From Massilia terrae (lineage in GTDB: Bacteria > Pseudomonadota > Gammaproteobacteria > Burkholderiales > Burkholderiaceae_D), in contig NZ_JANUGU010000005.1 in the NCBI RefSeq assembly GCF_024753145.1, positions 1 through 64,000 of the forward strand: 64,000 bases of DNA, written 5' to 3'. Each line of letters begins with the position of its first letter. Within the stretch, counting starts at the first letter, position 1. This document shows positions 38,039-46,597 of this stretch, in pieces. The notes under the pieces were generated by a model. It searched no databases. It was not told the DNA's origin and saw only the letters and a list, made by a program, of their open reading frames with translations. The position numbers and the translations under genes are program-made.

Positions 38039-38293
38039 ATGAGTTTGCAGGACCAGTTCGCCCAGGCACAAATCGATTCGAAGAACCTGTCCGAACGCCC
38101 CGACAACATGACCCTGCTGAAGATCTACGCCCTGTACAAGCAGGCGGCAAACGGTGACGTCAGCGGCGAGCGCCCCGGCTTCACCGACATGATCGGCCGC
38201 GCCAAATTCGACGCCTGGGACCAGCTCAAGGGCACCAGCCAGGAAGACGCCATGCAGCAGTACGTCGACCTGATCGAAGAACTGAAAGGCTGA
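38039..38293 (+). CDS. Acyl-CoA-binding protein
   Basis: This 84-aa four-helix ACBP has family residues in SLQDQFAQAQIDSKNLSERP, LLKIYALYKQAANGDVSGER and RAKFDAWDQLKGTSQEDAM. It binds medium/long acyl-CoA esters in the cytosol. GGAG lies 6 bases before the chosen ATG. Its stop directly abuts the stop of the convergent PHA-system gene. Confidence 0.95.
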   Translation: MSLQDQFAQAQIDSKNLSERPDNMTLLKIYALYKQAANGDVSGERPGFTDMIGRAKFDAWDQLKGTSQEDAMQQYVDLIEELKG

Positions 38294-38575
38294 TCAAGCC
38301 GCGCCAAACACCTTGCGCATATTCTGCGTCACCTTCGCCTCGATTGCCGAGGCGAAGGGCATCGCGAACAGCCCCAGCTTGATGCGCATCGCCGCCCGCT
38401 GATCGTCCAGCGTCAGCGCACCCTCCACGCCGCTGCGCGTGAACCGCAGCACGTCGCCGTCCCAGCGGCAACCCAGTCCGTATTCGCCTGCCAGCTTGTC
38501 CGCCACCTGCTGCGCCGCCGCGCGCGCCGCGTCCTTGCCCAGCGTGTGTTCCTGGACGATATGGATGTCCGCCAT
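38294..38575 (-). CDS. Polyhydroxyalkanoic acid system-family protein
   Basis: This 93-aa protein begins MADIHIVQEHTLGKDAARAA and has DGDVLRFTRSGVEGALTLDD, matching the small PHA_gran_rgn family found beside polyester-storage genes. Its role is unknown but likely associated with PHA granules. The ATG at 38575 is chosen because the family starts here; the open frame extends 22 codons further without a ribosome site. Confidence 0.82.
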   Translation of the reverse strand: MADIHIVQEHTLGKDAARAAAQQVADKLAGEYGLGCRWDGDVLRFTRSGVEGALTLDDQRAAMRIKLGLFAMPFASAIEAKVTQNMRKVFGAA

Positions 38576-38702
38576 CGGCCCTGCCCTTCCTGTTCGCAAA
38601 CGAAAAGCTGCAATGATGCCAGCCCCGTTGAGCGCTATCAATGCCAGATTTGTAAGGCGGCGGAGTATTTCCTATCGAACCACCGATCTGGAGGACCCGC
38701 AT

Positions 38703-40196
38703 ATGGAAGCACGCGCCCCGCAGCCGCACGATAATATCCCCGCCGAACATGAGCAGCCGCCGGTCGGCTTCGTCCCCACCCCGAGCGCGGCCTACCGGCG
38801 CCACCGCAAGGCCGCCAAGCTGCTCGACCAGCCCGGCCCGCCGCAAGCCCAGCCGACCGCCGACGTGCCCCTGCCCTATGCCTTCGGCGCGCGGGTGCTG
38901 ATGTGGAAGCAGGATCCGTCCGTCACCGAACTCGGCACGCGCAAGGCTTTCTTGCCCGGCATCGTGCTGGCCGGCCCGCGCGACGCCCGCATCGTCTCGG
39001 GCGACGGCATCCCGCCGGTCAGCCCGAATGCCTTCGGCGATTTCGTCACCCAGCCGGACACGCCGCAGTTCGACGCCGTCCACACCTTCGCCGTGGTGCG
39101 CCAGACCCTGACCATGTACCAGCGCGCCCTGTCCTCCGCCGGCGCCGCCATGCCCCTGCCCTGGCAGTGGAACAGCAGCGCCGACACCACGCCGCTGCAG
39201 GTCTTCCCCTACGGCCTGCCGAACGTGATGAACGCTTTCTACAGCCGCTCGCAGGCCTGCCTCAGGTTCGGCGACTTCGTCCCCTCCGGCCAGCCGGACC
39301 GTATCTACACCTGCCGTTCCCTCGACATCGTGTCGCACGAAACCGGGCATGCGGTGCTGGACGGCCTCAAGCCGCTGTGGCTGATGTCCGACAATCCGCC
39401 GCAGACCGGCGGCCTGCACGAATCCTTCGGCGACCTGACCGCGATCTTCCTGGCCCTGTCCCAGCTCGACCAGTGCGAGGCGGTGATCGCGCAGACCAAG
39501 GCCAAGCTGCACGACAAGACCTTTTTATCCGACATCGCCGAACAGTTCGGCCTGGCCCTGGGCAGCACCACGGGCCTGCGCAACGCCGACAACGACCTGA
39601 CCTTGTCGCAGGCCGGCACCGAGGTGCACGCGATCTCGCAGGTGTTCACCGGCGCGGTGTACGACATCCTGGCCGAGCTGTTCGCCTTCGAGCGCGCCCC
39701 AGCGCTGGAGGACGACGCCGCCGTGCTGCACCGGGTGGCCGCCTACCTGCGCGGCGTGGTGCTGCGCGCCCTGATCGCCGCGCCCGACAACGCCGCCAGC
39801 TACGCCGACGTGGCGAACGAGATGCTGCGCATCGTGGCCCAGGACGGCAAGCCGATCGACTATGCCAACCGCATCCGCAACGCCTTCGTCCTGCGCGAAG
39901 TGCTGGAATCGCCCGTGCCCCTGACCGAAGACCATGAACCATCGCTGCGCCTGTCGGCCAAGGTACGGGACGCGGCCGGCGCGGTGCAGGACCGGCGCGC
40001 CTGCTGCGGCACCATGAACCTGGCCGAGTATTACAAGCTCGAACACGTGCTCGATGCCGAAACCCAGGCGCTGGCGCGCTGGTGCGCCGAACATGGCCGC
40101 AGCGCCGCGGCCGGCGCGGACGCCCCAGCGGCCCAGTCCCGCCCCGGCCCCTTCGACGGCAGCCTGCCCGCCCCCGGCGGCAAGGATCCGGCGTGA
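38703..40196 (+). CDS. Thermolysin-like gluzincin metallopeptidase without signal peptide
   Basis: This 497-aa protein carries the zinc motif HETGH (His212, Glu213, His216) in SLDIVSHETGHAVLDGLKPL. A third-ligand segment follows, GGLHESFGDLTAIF, with Glu240 and Asp244 in the E-x3-D pattern of thermolysin-like enzymes. No signal peptide or obvious propeptide is seen; the N-terminus is Pro-rich (MEARAPQPHDN). GGAGG precedes the ATG at 9-base spacing. The next gene overlaps by GTGA and looks like an emfourin inhibitor, supporting an M4/protealysin-like assignment. Target proteins are unknown. Confidence 0.85.
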   Translation: MEARAPQPHDNIPAEHEQPPVGFVPTPSAAYRRHRKAAKLLDQPGPPQAQPTADVPLPYAFGARVLMWKQDPSVTELGTRKAFLPGIVLAGPRDARIVSGDGIPPVSPNAFGDFVTQPDTPQFDAVHTFAVVRQTLTMYQRALSSAGAAMPLPWQWNSSADTTPLQVFPYGLPNVMNAFYSRSQACLRFGDFVPSGQPDRIYTCRSLDIVSHETGHAVLDGLKPLWLMSDNPPQTGGLHESFGDLTAIFLALSQLDQCEAVIAQTKAKLHDKTFLSDIAEQFGLALGSTTGLRNADNDLTLSQAGTEVHAISQVFTGAVYDILAELFAFERAPALEDDAAVLHRVAAYLRGVVLRALIAAPDNAASYADVANEMLRIVAQDGKPIDYANRIRNAFVLREVLESPVPLTEDHEPSLRLSAKVRDAAGAVQDRRACCGTMNLAEYYKLEHVLDAETQALARWCAEHGRSAAAGADAPAAQSRPGPFDGSLPAPGGKDPA

Positions 40197-40474
40197 AGAT
40201 CCGGGCCACGGCGCGTGGCGGCCTGGCGGACGGCGCGAGCTGCTTCGAACTGGACACCGCCTGCGCCGCCAACGGTGCGGCCCTCGAATCCCTGCTGCGG
40301 CGCATCGATTTCTTCGGCGCCGCCCCCACCTGTGGCGTCGGCGCCGACATCCCGCGCTGGGACATCACGGTCGACGACGGCGCCCGTTGCCGCACCGTGA
40401 GCGTGCTGGAGGACGGCGCCTCGGGCGGCCCCGGCTGGCAACAACTGCTGCGACACTTGCGCAACGGCGCCTGA
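40193..40474 (+). CDS. Emfourin-like protease inhibitor
   Basis: This 93-aa protein starts at a GTG overlapping the peptidase stop (GTGA). It has a short VKIRATARGG beta-start, a helix with LLRRIDFFG, the strand pair WDITVDDGARCRTVSV and a final WQQLLRHL helix. This layout (FF-turn, then I-T-V-D-D-G-x-R-x-x-T-V) is that of emfourin, the inhibitor paired with protealysin-like M4 enzymes. The family call is from remembered pattern, not a search. Translational coupling suggests it restrains its neighbour inside the cell. Confidence 0.68.
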   Translation: MKIRATARGGLADGASCFELDTACAANGAALESLLRRIDFFGAAPTCGVGADIPRWDITVDDGARCRTVSVLEDGASGGPGWQQLLRHLRNGA

Positions 40475-40592
40475 GCAACCCTGCTCCCCCGACCGCGTTA
40501 AATAGGGAAAAACCCCACGAAAAACAGATATTTCGTCATCAACAATGCGGAAGAGTCCTCATTTACTTATGTGTATTGTGTATAAGGCTGAA

Positions 40593-40621
40593 TTGTGAGA
40601 ACGGCGGAATTGCCCTAAAAT
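40593..40621 (+). promoter_or_regulatory. Candidate promoter of the ferredoxin gene
   Basis: TTGTGA, a 17-base spacer and TAAAAT lie about 80 bases upstream of the ferredoxin start codon in an AT-rich gap of 228 bases that otherwise shows no gene. Confidence 0.5.
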
Positions 40622-40702
40622 ACAGTGCTTTGCAAAAGAAGATAGCCGGGCCGCACTCGCTGCGACAAACGCCGGCGGCACCTCACCTCTGATAGGACTG
40701 TT

Positions 40703-41026
40703 ATGACCCACGTTGTCACCGAATCGTGCATCCGCTGCCGTTACACTGACTGCGTCGATGTATGCCCGGTAGATTGTTTCCGGGAAGGCCCGAATTTCCT
40801 CGCGATTGACCCGGACGAATGCATCGACTGCGCCGTCTGCGTGGCCGAGTGCCCGGTGAACGCCATTTTCGCCGAGGAAGACGTGCCGTCGGACCAGCAG
40901 CAATTCATCAAGCTGAACGTCGAACTGGCGCGCGGATGGCCGTCGATCACCAAGACCAAGGCTGCCCTGCCCGACGCGGACGAGTGGAAAGACGTCAAGG
41001 ACAAGCTGAACCAGCTGGCGCGCTGA
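40703..41026 (+). CDS. fdxA: 7Fe ferredoxin FdxA
   Basis: This 107-aa small electron carrier has two clusters. The N-terminal segment [17 protein letters not shown] binds [3Fe-4S]/[4Fe-4S] and [12 protein letters not shown] binds the second cluster. The C-terminal extension ([14 protein letters not shown]) is typical of Azotobacter-type FdxA. The next gene encodes a ferredoxin-NADP reductase of the thioredoxin-reductase type, a likely redox partner. Confidence 0.96.
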   Translation: MTHVVTESCIRCRYTDCVDVCPVDCFREGPNFLAIDPDECIDCAVCVAECPVNAIFAEEDVPSDQQQFIKLNVELARGWPSITKTKAALPDADEWKDVKDKLNQLAR

Positions 41027-41127
41027 GCCTGCCACCGGCGCCGGCGCCCCGGCACCCGCAGTGTGCATGACCCCGCCGCCGCGCGGCGCAAGCTGCCGCA
41101 CCAATTCACACAACAGGAAGTAAGAGC

Positions 41128-42225
41128 ATGACAATCAGTGCCACCCACGATGCGGGCAGCATCGCCCCCAACAGCTCGTTTGCCGGCGCCATCGATGCCG
41201 ACGCCGTGATCATCGGCGCGGGTCCGGTCGGCCTGTTCCAGGTGTTCGAACTCGGCCTGCTCGAAATCAAGGCCCACGTGATCGACTCGCTGCCGGCCGT
41301 CGGCGGCCAATGCGTCGAACTGTATCCGGACAAGCCGATCTACGACATCCCGGCGGTGCCGGTCTGCACCGGCCAGGAGCTGACCGACAACCTGCTCAAG
41401 CAGATCGAACCGTTCGACCCGACCTTCCACCTCGGCCAGGAAGTGACCACCGTGCAGCGCCGCGAAGACGGCCGCTTCAACGTCGAGACCTCGATCGGCA
41501 CCCGCTTCATCACCAAGACCATCTTCATCGCGGCCGGCGTCGGCTCGTTCCAGGCGCGCACCATCAAGGTGGACGGCATCGACAAGTTCGACAACAGCCA
41601 GCTGTTCTACCGCGTCAAGGATCCGGCACTGTTCGAAGGCAAGAACCTGGTGATCTGCGGCGGCGGCGACTCCGCGCTGGACTGGGCCCTGAACTTCGTC
41701 GGCAAGGCCGAATCCGTCGTGCTGGTGCACCGCCGCGAGGACTTCCGCGCCGCCCCGGCATCGGTGGCCAAGATGAAGGCCCTGTGCGACGAATACGAAA
41801 TGCAGCTGATCACCGGCCAGGTCACCGGCTTCGACGAAAAGGACGGCGCGCTGTCCGAAGTGAAGGTCACCGGCGCCGACGGCGTCACCCGCCGCGTGCC
41901 GCTGGACATGCTGCTGGTGTTCTTCGGCCTGTCGCCGAAGCTCGGCCCGATCGCCGAGTGGGGCCTGGACATCGAGCGCCGCCAGCTGAAGGTCATGGAC
42001 ACCGAAAAGTTCGAGACCAACGTGCCGGGCATCTTCGCGGTGGGCGACATCAACACCTACCCGGGCAAGAAAAAGCTGATCCTGTCGGGCTTCCACGAAG
42101 CCGCGCTGGCCGCTTTCGGCGCCGCGCCCTACATCTTCCCGGACAAGAAGATCCACATGCAGTACACCACCACCTCGCCGAAGCTGCACAAGATCCTCGG
42201 CGTCGAAACCCCGGTGTTCGACTGA
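41128..42225 (+). CDS. Ferredoxin--NADP+ reductase, thioredoxin-reductase-like type
   Basis: This 365-aa flavoenzyme exchanges electrons between ferredoxin and NADP(H). It has an FAD motif ([19 protein letters not shown]), the family marker [20 protein letters not shown], an NADP motif ([28 protein letters not shown]) and the C-terminal [20 protein letters not shown]. It lacks the CxxC of thioredoxin reductase, which separates the two families. It follows fdxA by 100 bases; AGGAAG precedes the ATG. Confidence 0.94.
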   Translation: MTISATHDAGSIAPNSSFAGAIDADAVIIGAGPVGLFQVFELGLLEIKAHVIDSLPAVGGQCVELYPDKPIYDIPAVPVCTGQELTDNLLKQIEPFDPTFHLGQEVTTVQRREDGRFNVETSIGTRFITKTIFIAAGVGSFQARTIKVDGIDKFDNSQLFYRVKDPALFEGKNLVICGGGDSALDWALNFVGKAESVVLVHRREDFRAAPASVAKMKALCDEYEMQLITGQVTGFDEKDGALSEVKVTGADGVTRRVPLDMLLVFFGLSPKLGPIAEWGLDIERRQLKVMDTEKFETNVPGIFAVGDINTYPGKKKLILSGFHEAALAAFGAAPYIFPDKKIHMQYTTTSPKLHKILGVETPVFD

Positions 42226-42249
42226 GTGCCGGCTTTTCCGCACAGCACA

Positions 42250-42279
42250 ATGCCTCGCTTCTGCGAGGCATTTTTTTTT
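42250..42279 (+). terminator. Intrinsic terminator of the ferredoxin reductase gene
   Basis: ATGCCTCGC pairs with GCGAGGCAT around a 4-base loop and runs into nine T. It is 25 bases beyond the stop codon. Confidence 0.93.
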
Positions 42280-42501
42280 GCGTTGCCAGTTCGCTTATTG
42301 CCAGGCCGGCAGCGTGCCATCGCCCTGTCCCAGTGCGTTCCGTAAGTTGCGCGCCACGCCGACAGCCGGGTGCGGCGCTTTTCCTTTTTGTGTGGCGCAC
42401 TGCACCAACGGTGGTCGCCAAATGGTGGTACAACAGCTGTCAGGAGGCACGAATTTTTCCCGAAGGATCAGGAGATTTTCCCAACCGAAATCAAATAACC
42501 C

Positions 42502-42507
42502 TATAAT
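42502..42507 (+). promoter_or_regulatory. Candidate -10 element of the PHB depolymerase gene
   Basis: A perfect TATAAT lies 60 bases upstream of the start codon, but no good -35 box is visible at 16-18 bases, so an activator or extended contacts may be needed. Confidence 0.4.
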
Positions 42508-42566
42508 TGATCTAGATAAGTTCGCGCAAAAAAACCACGCGCGCAGTTCATACCGAAGGATTATTT

Positions 42567-43802
42567 ATGCTTTACCAACTGCACGAGATGCAACGTTCCT
42601 TCTTGACGCCGTTGATGCAGTGGGCTGACGCTTCGTCCAAGCTGTTTTCGAATCCGGTCTCGCCTTTCGCACATACGCCGTTCTCGCAGAGGATCGCTGC
42701 AGGGTACGAACTGATGTACCGCCTCGGCAAGGAATACGACAAGCCGGCATTCGGCATCGACACCACCACCATCAATGGCGAACAGGTCGGCATCATGGAG
42801 CGCACCGTCGCGACCAAGCCCTTCTGCAAGCTGCTGCACTTCAAGAAAGACCTGGGTGACGCCAAGTTCAAGGCCCTCAAGCAGCCCAAGGTGCTGCTGG
42901 TGGCGCCGCTGTCCGGCCACCACGCCACGCTGCTGCGCGACACCGTACGCGGCCTGCTGCCGGAGCATGACGTCTACATCACCGACTGGACCGACGCCCG
43001 CATGGTGCCGCTGTCGGACGGACCGTTCCACCTGGACGACTACATCTACTACGTGCAGGACTTCATGCGCCAGCTGGCGCCGGACCTGCACGTGATCTCG
43101 GTGTGCCAGCCGACCGTGCCGGTGCTGGCCGCGATCTCGCTCATGGCCAGCAACAACGATCCGAAGCTGCCCAAGACCATGACCATGATGGGCGGCCCGA
43201 TCGACCCACGCAAATCGCCGACGGCGGTGAACGACCTGGCCGTCGAAAAGCCCTACTCGTGGTTCGAGAACACCGTGATCTACTCGGTGCCGGGAAATTA
43301 CCCGGGCTTCGGACGCAAGGTCTACCCGGGCTTCCTGCAGCATGCCGGCTTCATCGCGATGAACCCGGGCCGCCATGCGCAAAGCCATCGCGAGTTCTAC
43401 CAGCACCTGGTGCGCGGCGACGACAGCTCGGCGGAAAGCCACCGCCAGTTCTACGACGAGTACAACGCCGTGCTGGACATGCCGGCCGAGTACTACCTGG
43501 ACACCATCAAGACCGTGTTCCAGGAACACCGCCTGCCGAAAGGCACGTGGGAGGTCGGCGGCCAGCTGGTGCGCCCGCAGGACATCAAGACGGTGGCGCT
43601 GTTCACCGTCGAGGGCGAGCTCGACGACATTTCCGGCACCGGCCAGACCCAGGCCGCGCACGAGCTGTGCAGCGGTATTCCGGCGGAGATGCACCAGGAC
43701 TTCGTGGCGCCGAAGTGCGGCCACTACGGCATCTTCTCGGGACGCCGCTGGCGCGAGCAGGTCTGCCCGCGGATTGGGGCCTTCATCAAGAAGTACTCCT
43801 GA
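42567..43802 (+). CDS. phaZ: Intracellular polyhydroxybutyrate depolymerase
   Basis: This 411-aa enzyme mobilises stored PHB granules inside the cell. The nucleophile is a Cys in a lipase-like box (VISVCQPTVPVLAA), as in PhaZa1-type depolymerases. Family segments include VLLVAPLSGHHATLLRDTVR, YITDWTDARMVPL and CGHYGIFSGRRWREQ with the catalytic His. There is no signal peptide, consistent with an intracellular role. The genes for a PHA-system protein and an acyl-CoA-binding protein nearby fit storage metabolism. Confidence 0.95.
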   Translation: MLYQLHEMQRSFLTPLMQWADASSKLFSNPVSPFAHTPFSQRIAAGYELMYRLGKEYDKPAFGIDTTTINGEQVGIMERTVATKPFCKLLHFKKDLGDAKFKALKQPKVLLVAPLSGHHATLLRDTVRGLLPEHDVYITDWTDARMVPLSDGPFHLDDYIYYVQDFMRQLAPDLHVISVCQPTVPVLAAISLMASNNDPKLPKTMTMMGGPIDPRKSPTAVNDLAVEKPYSWFENTVIYSVPGNYPGFGRKVYPGFLQHAGFIAMNPGRHAQSHREFYQHLVRGDDSSAESHRQFYDEYNAVLDMPAEYYLDTIKTVFQEHRLPKGTWEVGGQLVRPQDIKTVALFTVEGELDDISGTGQTQAAHELCSGIPAEMHQDFVAPKCGHYGIFSGRRWREQVCPRIGAFIKKYS

Positions 43803-43812
43803 TCGAAATGAA

Positions 43813-43841
43813 AAATGCCGCAGACACTGCGGCATTTTTTT
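43813..43841 (+). terminator. Intrinsic terminator of phaZ
   Basis: AAATGCCGCAG pairs with CTGCGGCATTT around ACA and continues into T. It lies about 10 bases past the stop codon. Confidence 0.93.
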
Positions 43842-43846
43842 CACCC

Positions 43847-43878
43847 ACCGTCGTCCCGGCGAAGGCCGGGATGACGGT
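43847..43878. repeat. REP-like palindrome
   Basis: ACCGTCGTCCCGGCGAAGGC and its inverse half form a hairpin of the dispersed family, placed between the convergent phaZ and RcnB-like genes. Confidence 0.82.
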
Positions 43879-43893
43879 CTTGGGGTCACGGGT

Positions 43894-44409
43894 TCACTGC
43901 CCCGACACCGCCTGCACAATCAAGCCCGTCCCAGCCGCTACCAGCACATAATCCGCCCCCACCTGCACCCAATGCTCGCCGCGCCCTGGCGCCCTGAGGT
44001 GATGCGAGCGCCAGTTGTCGACCACGTACTGGTGATTCCGGTAGCGCCCCGGCAAATGCCCGCCACGCCGCAAGTCATGGTCCGGCCCATAGCCGTCATA
44101 ACCCGAATTGAAATCCGAGGTGCGTCCCCAGTTGCCCTGCGTGCGATCGCCCCGGTAGCGGTCATCGCGGCGGTCGTTCCGATACCGGTCATCGCGCCGG
44201 TCGCCTTGGTAACGGCTGTCGCGCCGTTCATCCCGATACCGGTTGTCGCGCCGGTCGTCCTGCTGATACCGCTCGTCGCCACGGTCATCACGCTGCACAT
44301 AGCCGTTGCGGTCATTGCGGTCCTGGTAGCTGCGATCCTGCGCCAGTGCCGGAATCGTCGCGGACAGTGCCGCCGCCAGCAGTGCCGGAACGAAAATCTT
44401 CTTGTTCAT
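43894..44409 (-). CDS. RcnB-like periplasmic protein with Asp/Arg-rich repeats
   Basis: This 171-aa protein has a signal peptide (MNKKIFVPALLAAALSATIP, cleavage after ALAQ). A stretch of Arg/Asp/Tyr repeats follows at about 28-95 (RDDRYRNDRRDDRYRGD). The C-terminal RcnB domain contains GRYRNHQYVVDNWRSHHLRA and HWVQVGADYVLVAAGTGLI. RcnB in E. coli tunes nickel/cobalt efflux; most family members are uncharacterised. GGGAGGGC precedes the ATG. The repeat region shows slippage-prone DNA. Confidence 0.85.
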   Translation of the reverse strand: MNKKIFVPALLAAALSATIPALAQDRSYQDRNDRNGYVQRDDRGDERYQQDDRRDNRYRDERRDSRYQGDRRDDRYRNDRRDDRYRGDRTQGNWGRTSDFNSGYDGYGPDHDLRRGGHLPGRYRNHQYVVDNWRSHHLRAPGRGEHWVQVGADYVLVAAGTGLIVQAVSGQ

Positions 44410-44562
44410 GATGCCCTCCCCATGTCGGTAAGCTCGTGTTGTTTCAGTAGACCATCGAACGCCCTCCCAATCTGTTCGATGGAACACTTACTCCTGATAA
44501 GGTGACTTCGCCCCGGCAGCGCTTTTGACGGATAATGATGTCTTTCACATCCTTGTTTCGCC

Positions 44563-45249
44563 GTGACCAAGACGCTCGCCGACCAGATCGAAGACCTGCT
44601 GCCGCAGACCCAGTGCACCAAATGCGGCTACGCGGCCTGCCGCCCCTACGCGGAAGCGATCGCATCCGGCGAGGCCGGCATCAACCAGTGTCCGCCGGGC
44701 GGAATGGAAGGCGTGCGCCGGCTGTCGGCCCTGACTGGCCGGCCGGTCATCCCGATCAACCCCGTCAACGGCATCGAGCGCCCGCGCCCGGTCGCCTTCA
44801 TCGACGAAGCGCTGTGCATCGGCTGCACCCTGTGCATCCAGGCCTGCCCGGTCGACGCGATCCTCGGCGCCGCCAAGCAGATGCACACCATCCTGCCCAG
44901 CCTGTGCACCGGCTGCGACCTGTGCGTGGCTCCCTGCCCGGTCGATTGCATCAGCATGATTCCGATCACCGGCGAACTGACCGGCTGGGCCGCGTGGTCG
45001 CAACAAGATGCCGACGCCGCGCGCGCGCGCCACGACTTCCGCAGCGAGCGCCTGAAACGCGAGAAGGACGAAAATGAGGCGCGCCTGGCCGCCAAGGCCA
45101 TCGAGAAAATGCGCGCCGTGACGGCCGAAGAAAGCAACACGCCGGAAGAGCTGGCCGAAAAAGAGCGCAAGCGCGCCATCATCGCCGCCGCGATGGAACG
45201 CGCCCGCCAACGCGCCGCCGGAAGCCCGCCACCCGAGAAAAAGGACTGA
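44563..45249 (+). CDS. rsxB: Electron transport complex subunit RsxB/RnfB-like
   Basis: This 228-aa iron-sulfur protein has a 4Fe-4S domain near the N-terminus ([16 protein letters not shown], then CPPGG). Two ferredoxin-type clusters follow ([30 protein letters not shown]), and the C-terminus is a charged helix. The usual N-terminal membrane helix of RnfB is absent and no other rnf/rsx genes are present. This is the stand-alone betaproteobacterial form found beside nth. The start is GTG. Its electron partners are unknown. Confidence 0.9.
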   Translation: MTKTLADQIEDLLPQTQCTKCGYAACRPYAEAIASGEAGINQCPPGGMEGVRRLSALTGRPVIPINPVNGIERPRPVAFIDEALCIGCTLCIQACPVDAILGAAKQMHTILPSLCTGCDLCVAPCPVDCISMIPITGELTGWAAWSQQDADAARARHDFRSERLKREKDENEARLAAKAIEKMRAVTAEESNTPEELAEKERKRAIIAAAMERARQRAAGSPPPEKKD

Positions 45250-45280
45250 ACGTCGTTCCCGCGCAGGCGGGAACCCCATT
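45249..45280. repeat. REP-like palindrome
   Basis: AACGTCGTTCCCGCGCAGGC with the inverse half GCGGGAACCCCATT is a copy of the dispersed unit, located between rsxB and nth. It begins at the last base of the rsxB stop codon. Confidence 0.82.
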
Positions 45281-45319
45281 TCGCGAGAGCAGCCGCGCAG
45301 ATAAAAAGAATCCCGCCGC

Positions 45320-45985
45320 ATGAACCCCGCCAAACGCCTCGAAATCTTCCGCCGCTTCCACGAAGCGAACCCGCACCCCACCACCGAACTGGAATACACG
45401 ACCCCGTTCGAGCTGCTGATCGCGGTGCTGCTGTCCGCGCAATCCACCGACGTCGGCGTGAACAAGGCGACGCGCCGCCTGTACCCGGTAGCGAACACGC
45501 CGCAGAAGATCCTCGACCTCGGCATCGACGAACTGAAAAGCTATATCTCCACCATCGGCCTGTACAACACCAAGGCCAAGAACGTGATGGCGACCTGCCA
45601 GATCCTGGTCGACCAGTACGGCGGCGAAGTGCCGGAGTCGCGCGAAGCGCTGGAAGCGCTGCCAGGCGTTGGCCGCAAGACCGCCAACGTGGTGCTCAAT
45701 ACCGCCTTCGGCCAGCCGACCATGGCCGTCGATACGCACATCTTCCGCGTCTCCAACCGCACCAGGATCGCACCGGGCAAGAACGTCGACGAGGTCGAAC
45801 AGAAGCTGCTGAAATTCGTGCCGAAGGAATACCTGCACGACGCCCACCACTGGCTGATCCTGCACGGCCGCTACACCTGCGTCGCGCGCACGCCGAAGTG
45901 CTGGAACTGCCTGATCGCCGACCTGTGTGAATACAAACAGAAGACGCCACCGCCGCCCGGCCTCCTGCCCGACATGCCGTACTGA
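45320..45985 (+). CDS. nth: Endonuclease III
   Basis: This 221-aa DNA glycosylase/AP lyase removes oxidised pyrimidines. The helix-hairpin-helix LPGVGRKTANVVLNTAFG supplies the catalytic Lys, and the catalytic Asp is in MAVDTHIFRVSNR. The C-terminal 4Fe-4S loop has the C-x6-C-x2-C-x5-C pattern (CVARTPKCWNCLIADLC). Length is standard. The rsxB-nth adjacency is commonly conserved in proteobacteria. Confidence 0.97.
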   Translation: MNPAKRLEIFRRFHEANPHPTTELEYTTPFELLIAVLLSAQSTDVGVNKATRRLYPVANTPQKILDLGIDELKSYISTIGLYNTKAKNVMATCQILVDQYGGEVPESREALEALPGVGRKTANVVLNTAFGQPTMAVDTHIFRVSNRTRIAPGKNVDEVEQKLLKFVPKEYLHDAHHWLILHGRYTCVARTPKCWNCLIADLCEYKQKTPPPPGLLPDMPY

Positions 45986-46058
45986 GCGCTGGCGCCGGCT
46001 GCCGCGTTCATGTACGATCAGAAAGATTGGCCGCTAATTCAACCGAAAGTCGACATCG

Positions 46059-46571
46059 ATGGGCGCACTGGGAATTTGCACGCTGGGCAGGGAAAACTGG
46101 GCTCAATTCAAGGCATTGCGCCTGAAAGCAATCGAAAGCGCGCCGTTCGCGCTGTGGCCGACATTCCAGGAAGAGAGCGCGCTGACGGCGGACCAGGTGC
46201 AGGCGCGCATCGAGCCGGGCCCTTACCAGATCGTGTTCGGCGCCTTCGACGGCGGCAAGCTGGTCGGCATCGCCGGCCTGCGCCGTGAAAAGCTGGAACA
46301 AATCTCGCACCGCGGCACCGTATGGGGCGTGGCGGTCGACCCGCAGCGGCGCAAGGAAGGCATCGGCAAGAAGGTGCTGCAGCGCCTGATCACCCACGCG
46401 CGCGATGAAGGCCTGCTGCAGATCCAGCTCGCCGTCGCGGTCGAGAACAAAGGCGCGCAAGCGCTGTACCGCTCACTCGGTTTCCAGTCCTTCGGCATCG
46501 AGCCGCGCGCGATGCGCGTGGGCGAGCACTTCTACGACGAAGAGCACATGGTGCTGCGGCTGGACGTGTGA
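46059..46571 (+). CDS. GNAT-family N-acetyltransferase
   Basis: This 170-aa acetyl-CoA-dependent transferase has the acetyl-CoA loop WGVAVDPQRRKEGIGKKVLQ, followed by the beta-5/helix segment LQIQLAVAVENKGAQALYRS. The GFQSFGIEPRAMRVGEHFYD end resembles the RimJ/RimL-like and small-molecule acetyltransferases. The substrate is unknown. It ends in a hairpin shared with the convergent coiled-coil gene. Confidence 0.88.
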   Translation: MGALGICTLGRENWAQFKALRLKAIESAPFALWPTFQEESALTADQVQARIEPGPYQIVFGAFDGGKLVGIAGLRREKLEQISHRGTVWGVAVDPQRRKEGIGKKVLQRLITHARDEGLLQIQLAVAVENKGAQALYRSLGFQSFGIEPRAMRVGEHFYDEEHMVLRLDV

Positions 46572-46597
46572 GCTAAAAAAGCCCAAGCTTTTTTAGC
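46572..46597. terminator. Bidirectional terminator between convergent genes
   Basis: GCTAAAAAAGC pairs with GCTTTTTTAGC around a 4-base loop, giving a T-run on either strand. It begins one base after the GNAT stop and includes the last codons of the convergent coiled-coil gene. Confidence 0.75.

Larger units (their letters stand above)
42226..42566. other. Intergenic region with terminator and promoter, no gene
   Basis: This 341-base gap contains the reductase terminator at its left and an AT-rich promoter region for the depolymerase gene at its right. The middle (42300-42470) shows no ribosome-linked open frame. Confidence 0.6.

Noticed and set aside
43375..44505. Plus-strand frame with a Val/Ile/Pro-rich stretch resembling membrane repeats
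   Set aside because: It is the antisense of the Asp/Arg-rich repeats of the RcnB-like gene; the repeats create the apparent pattern.
44563..45249. Full Rnf/Rsx complex at rsxB
   Set aside because: Only the B-type iron-sulfur protein is present; neighbours are unrelated.
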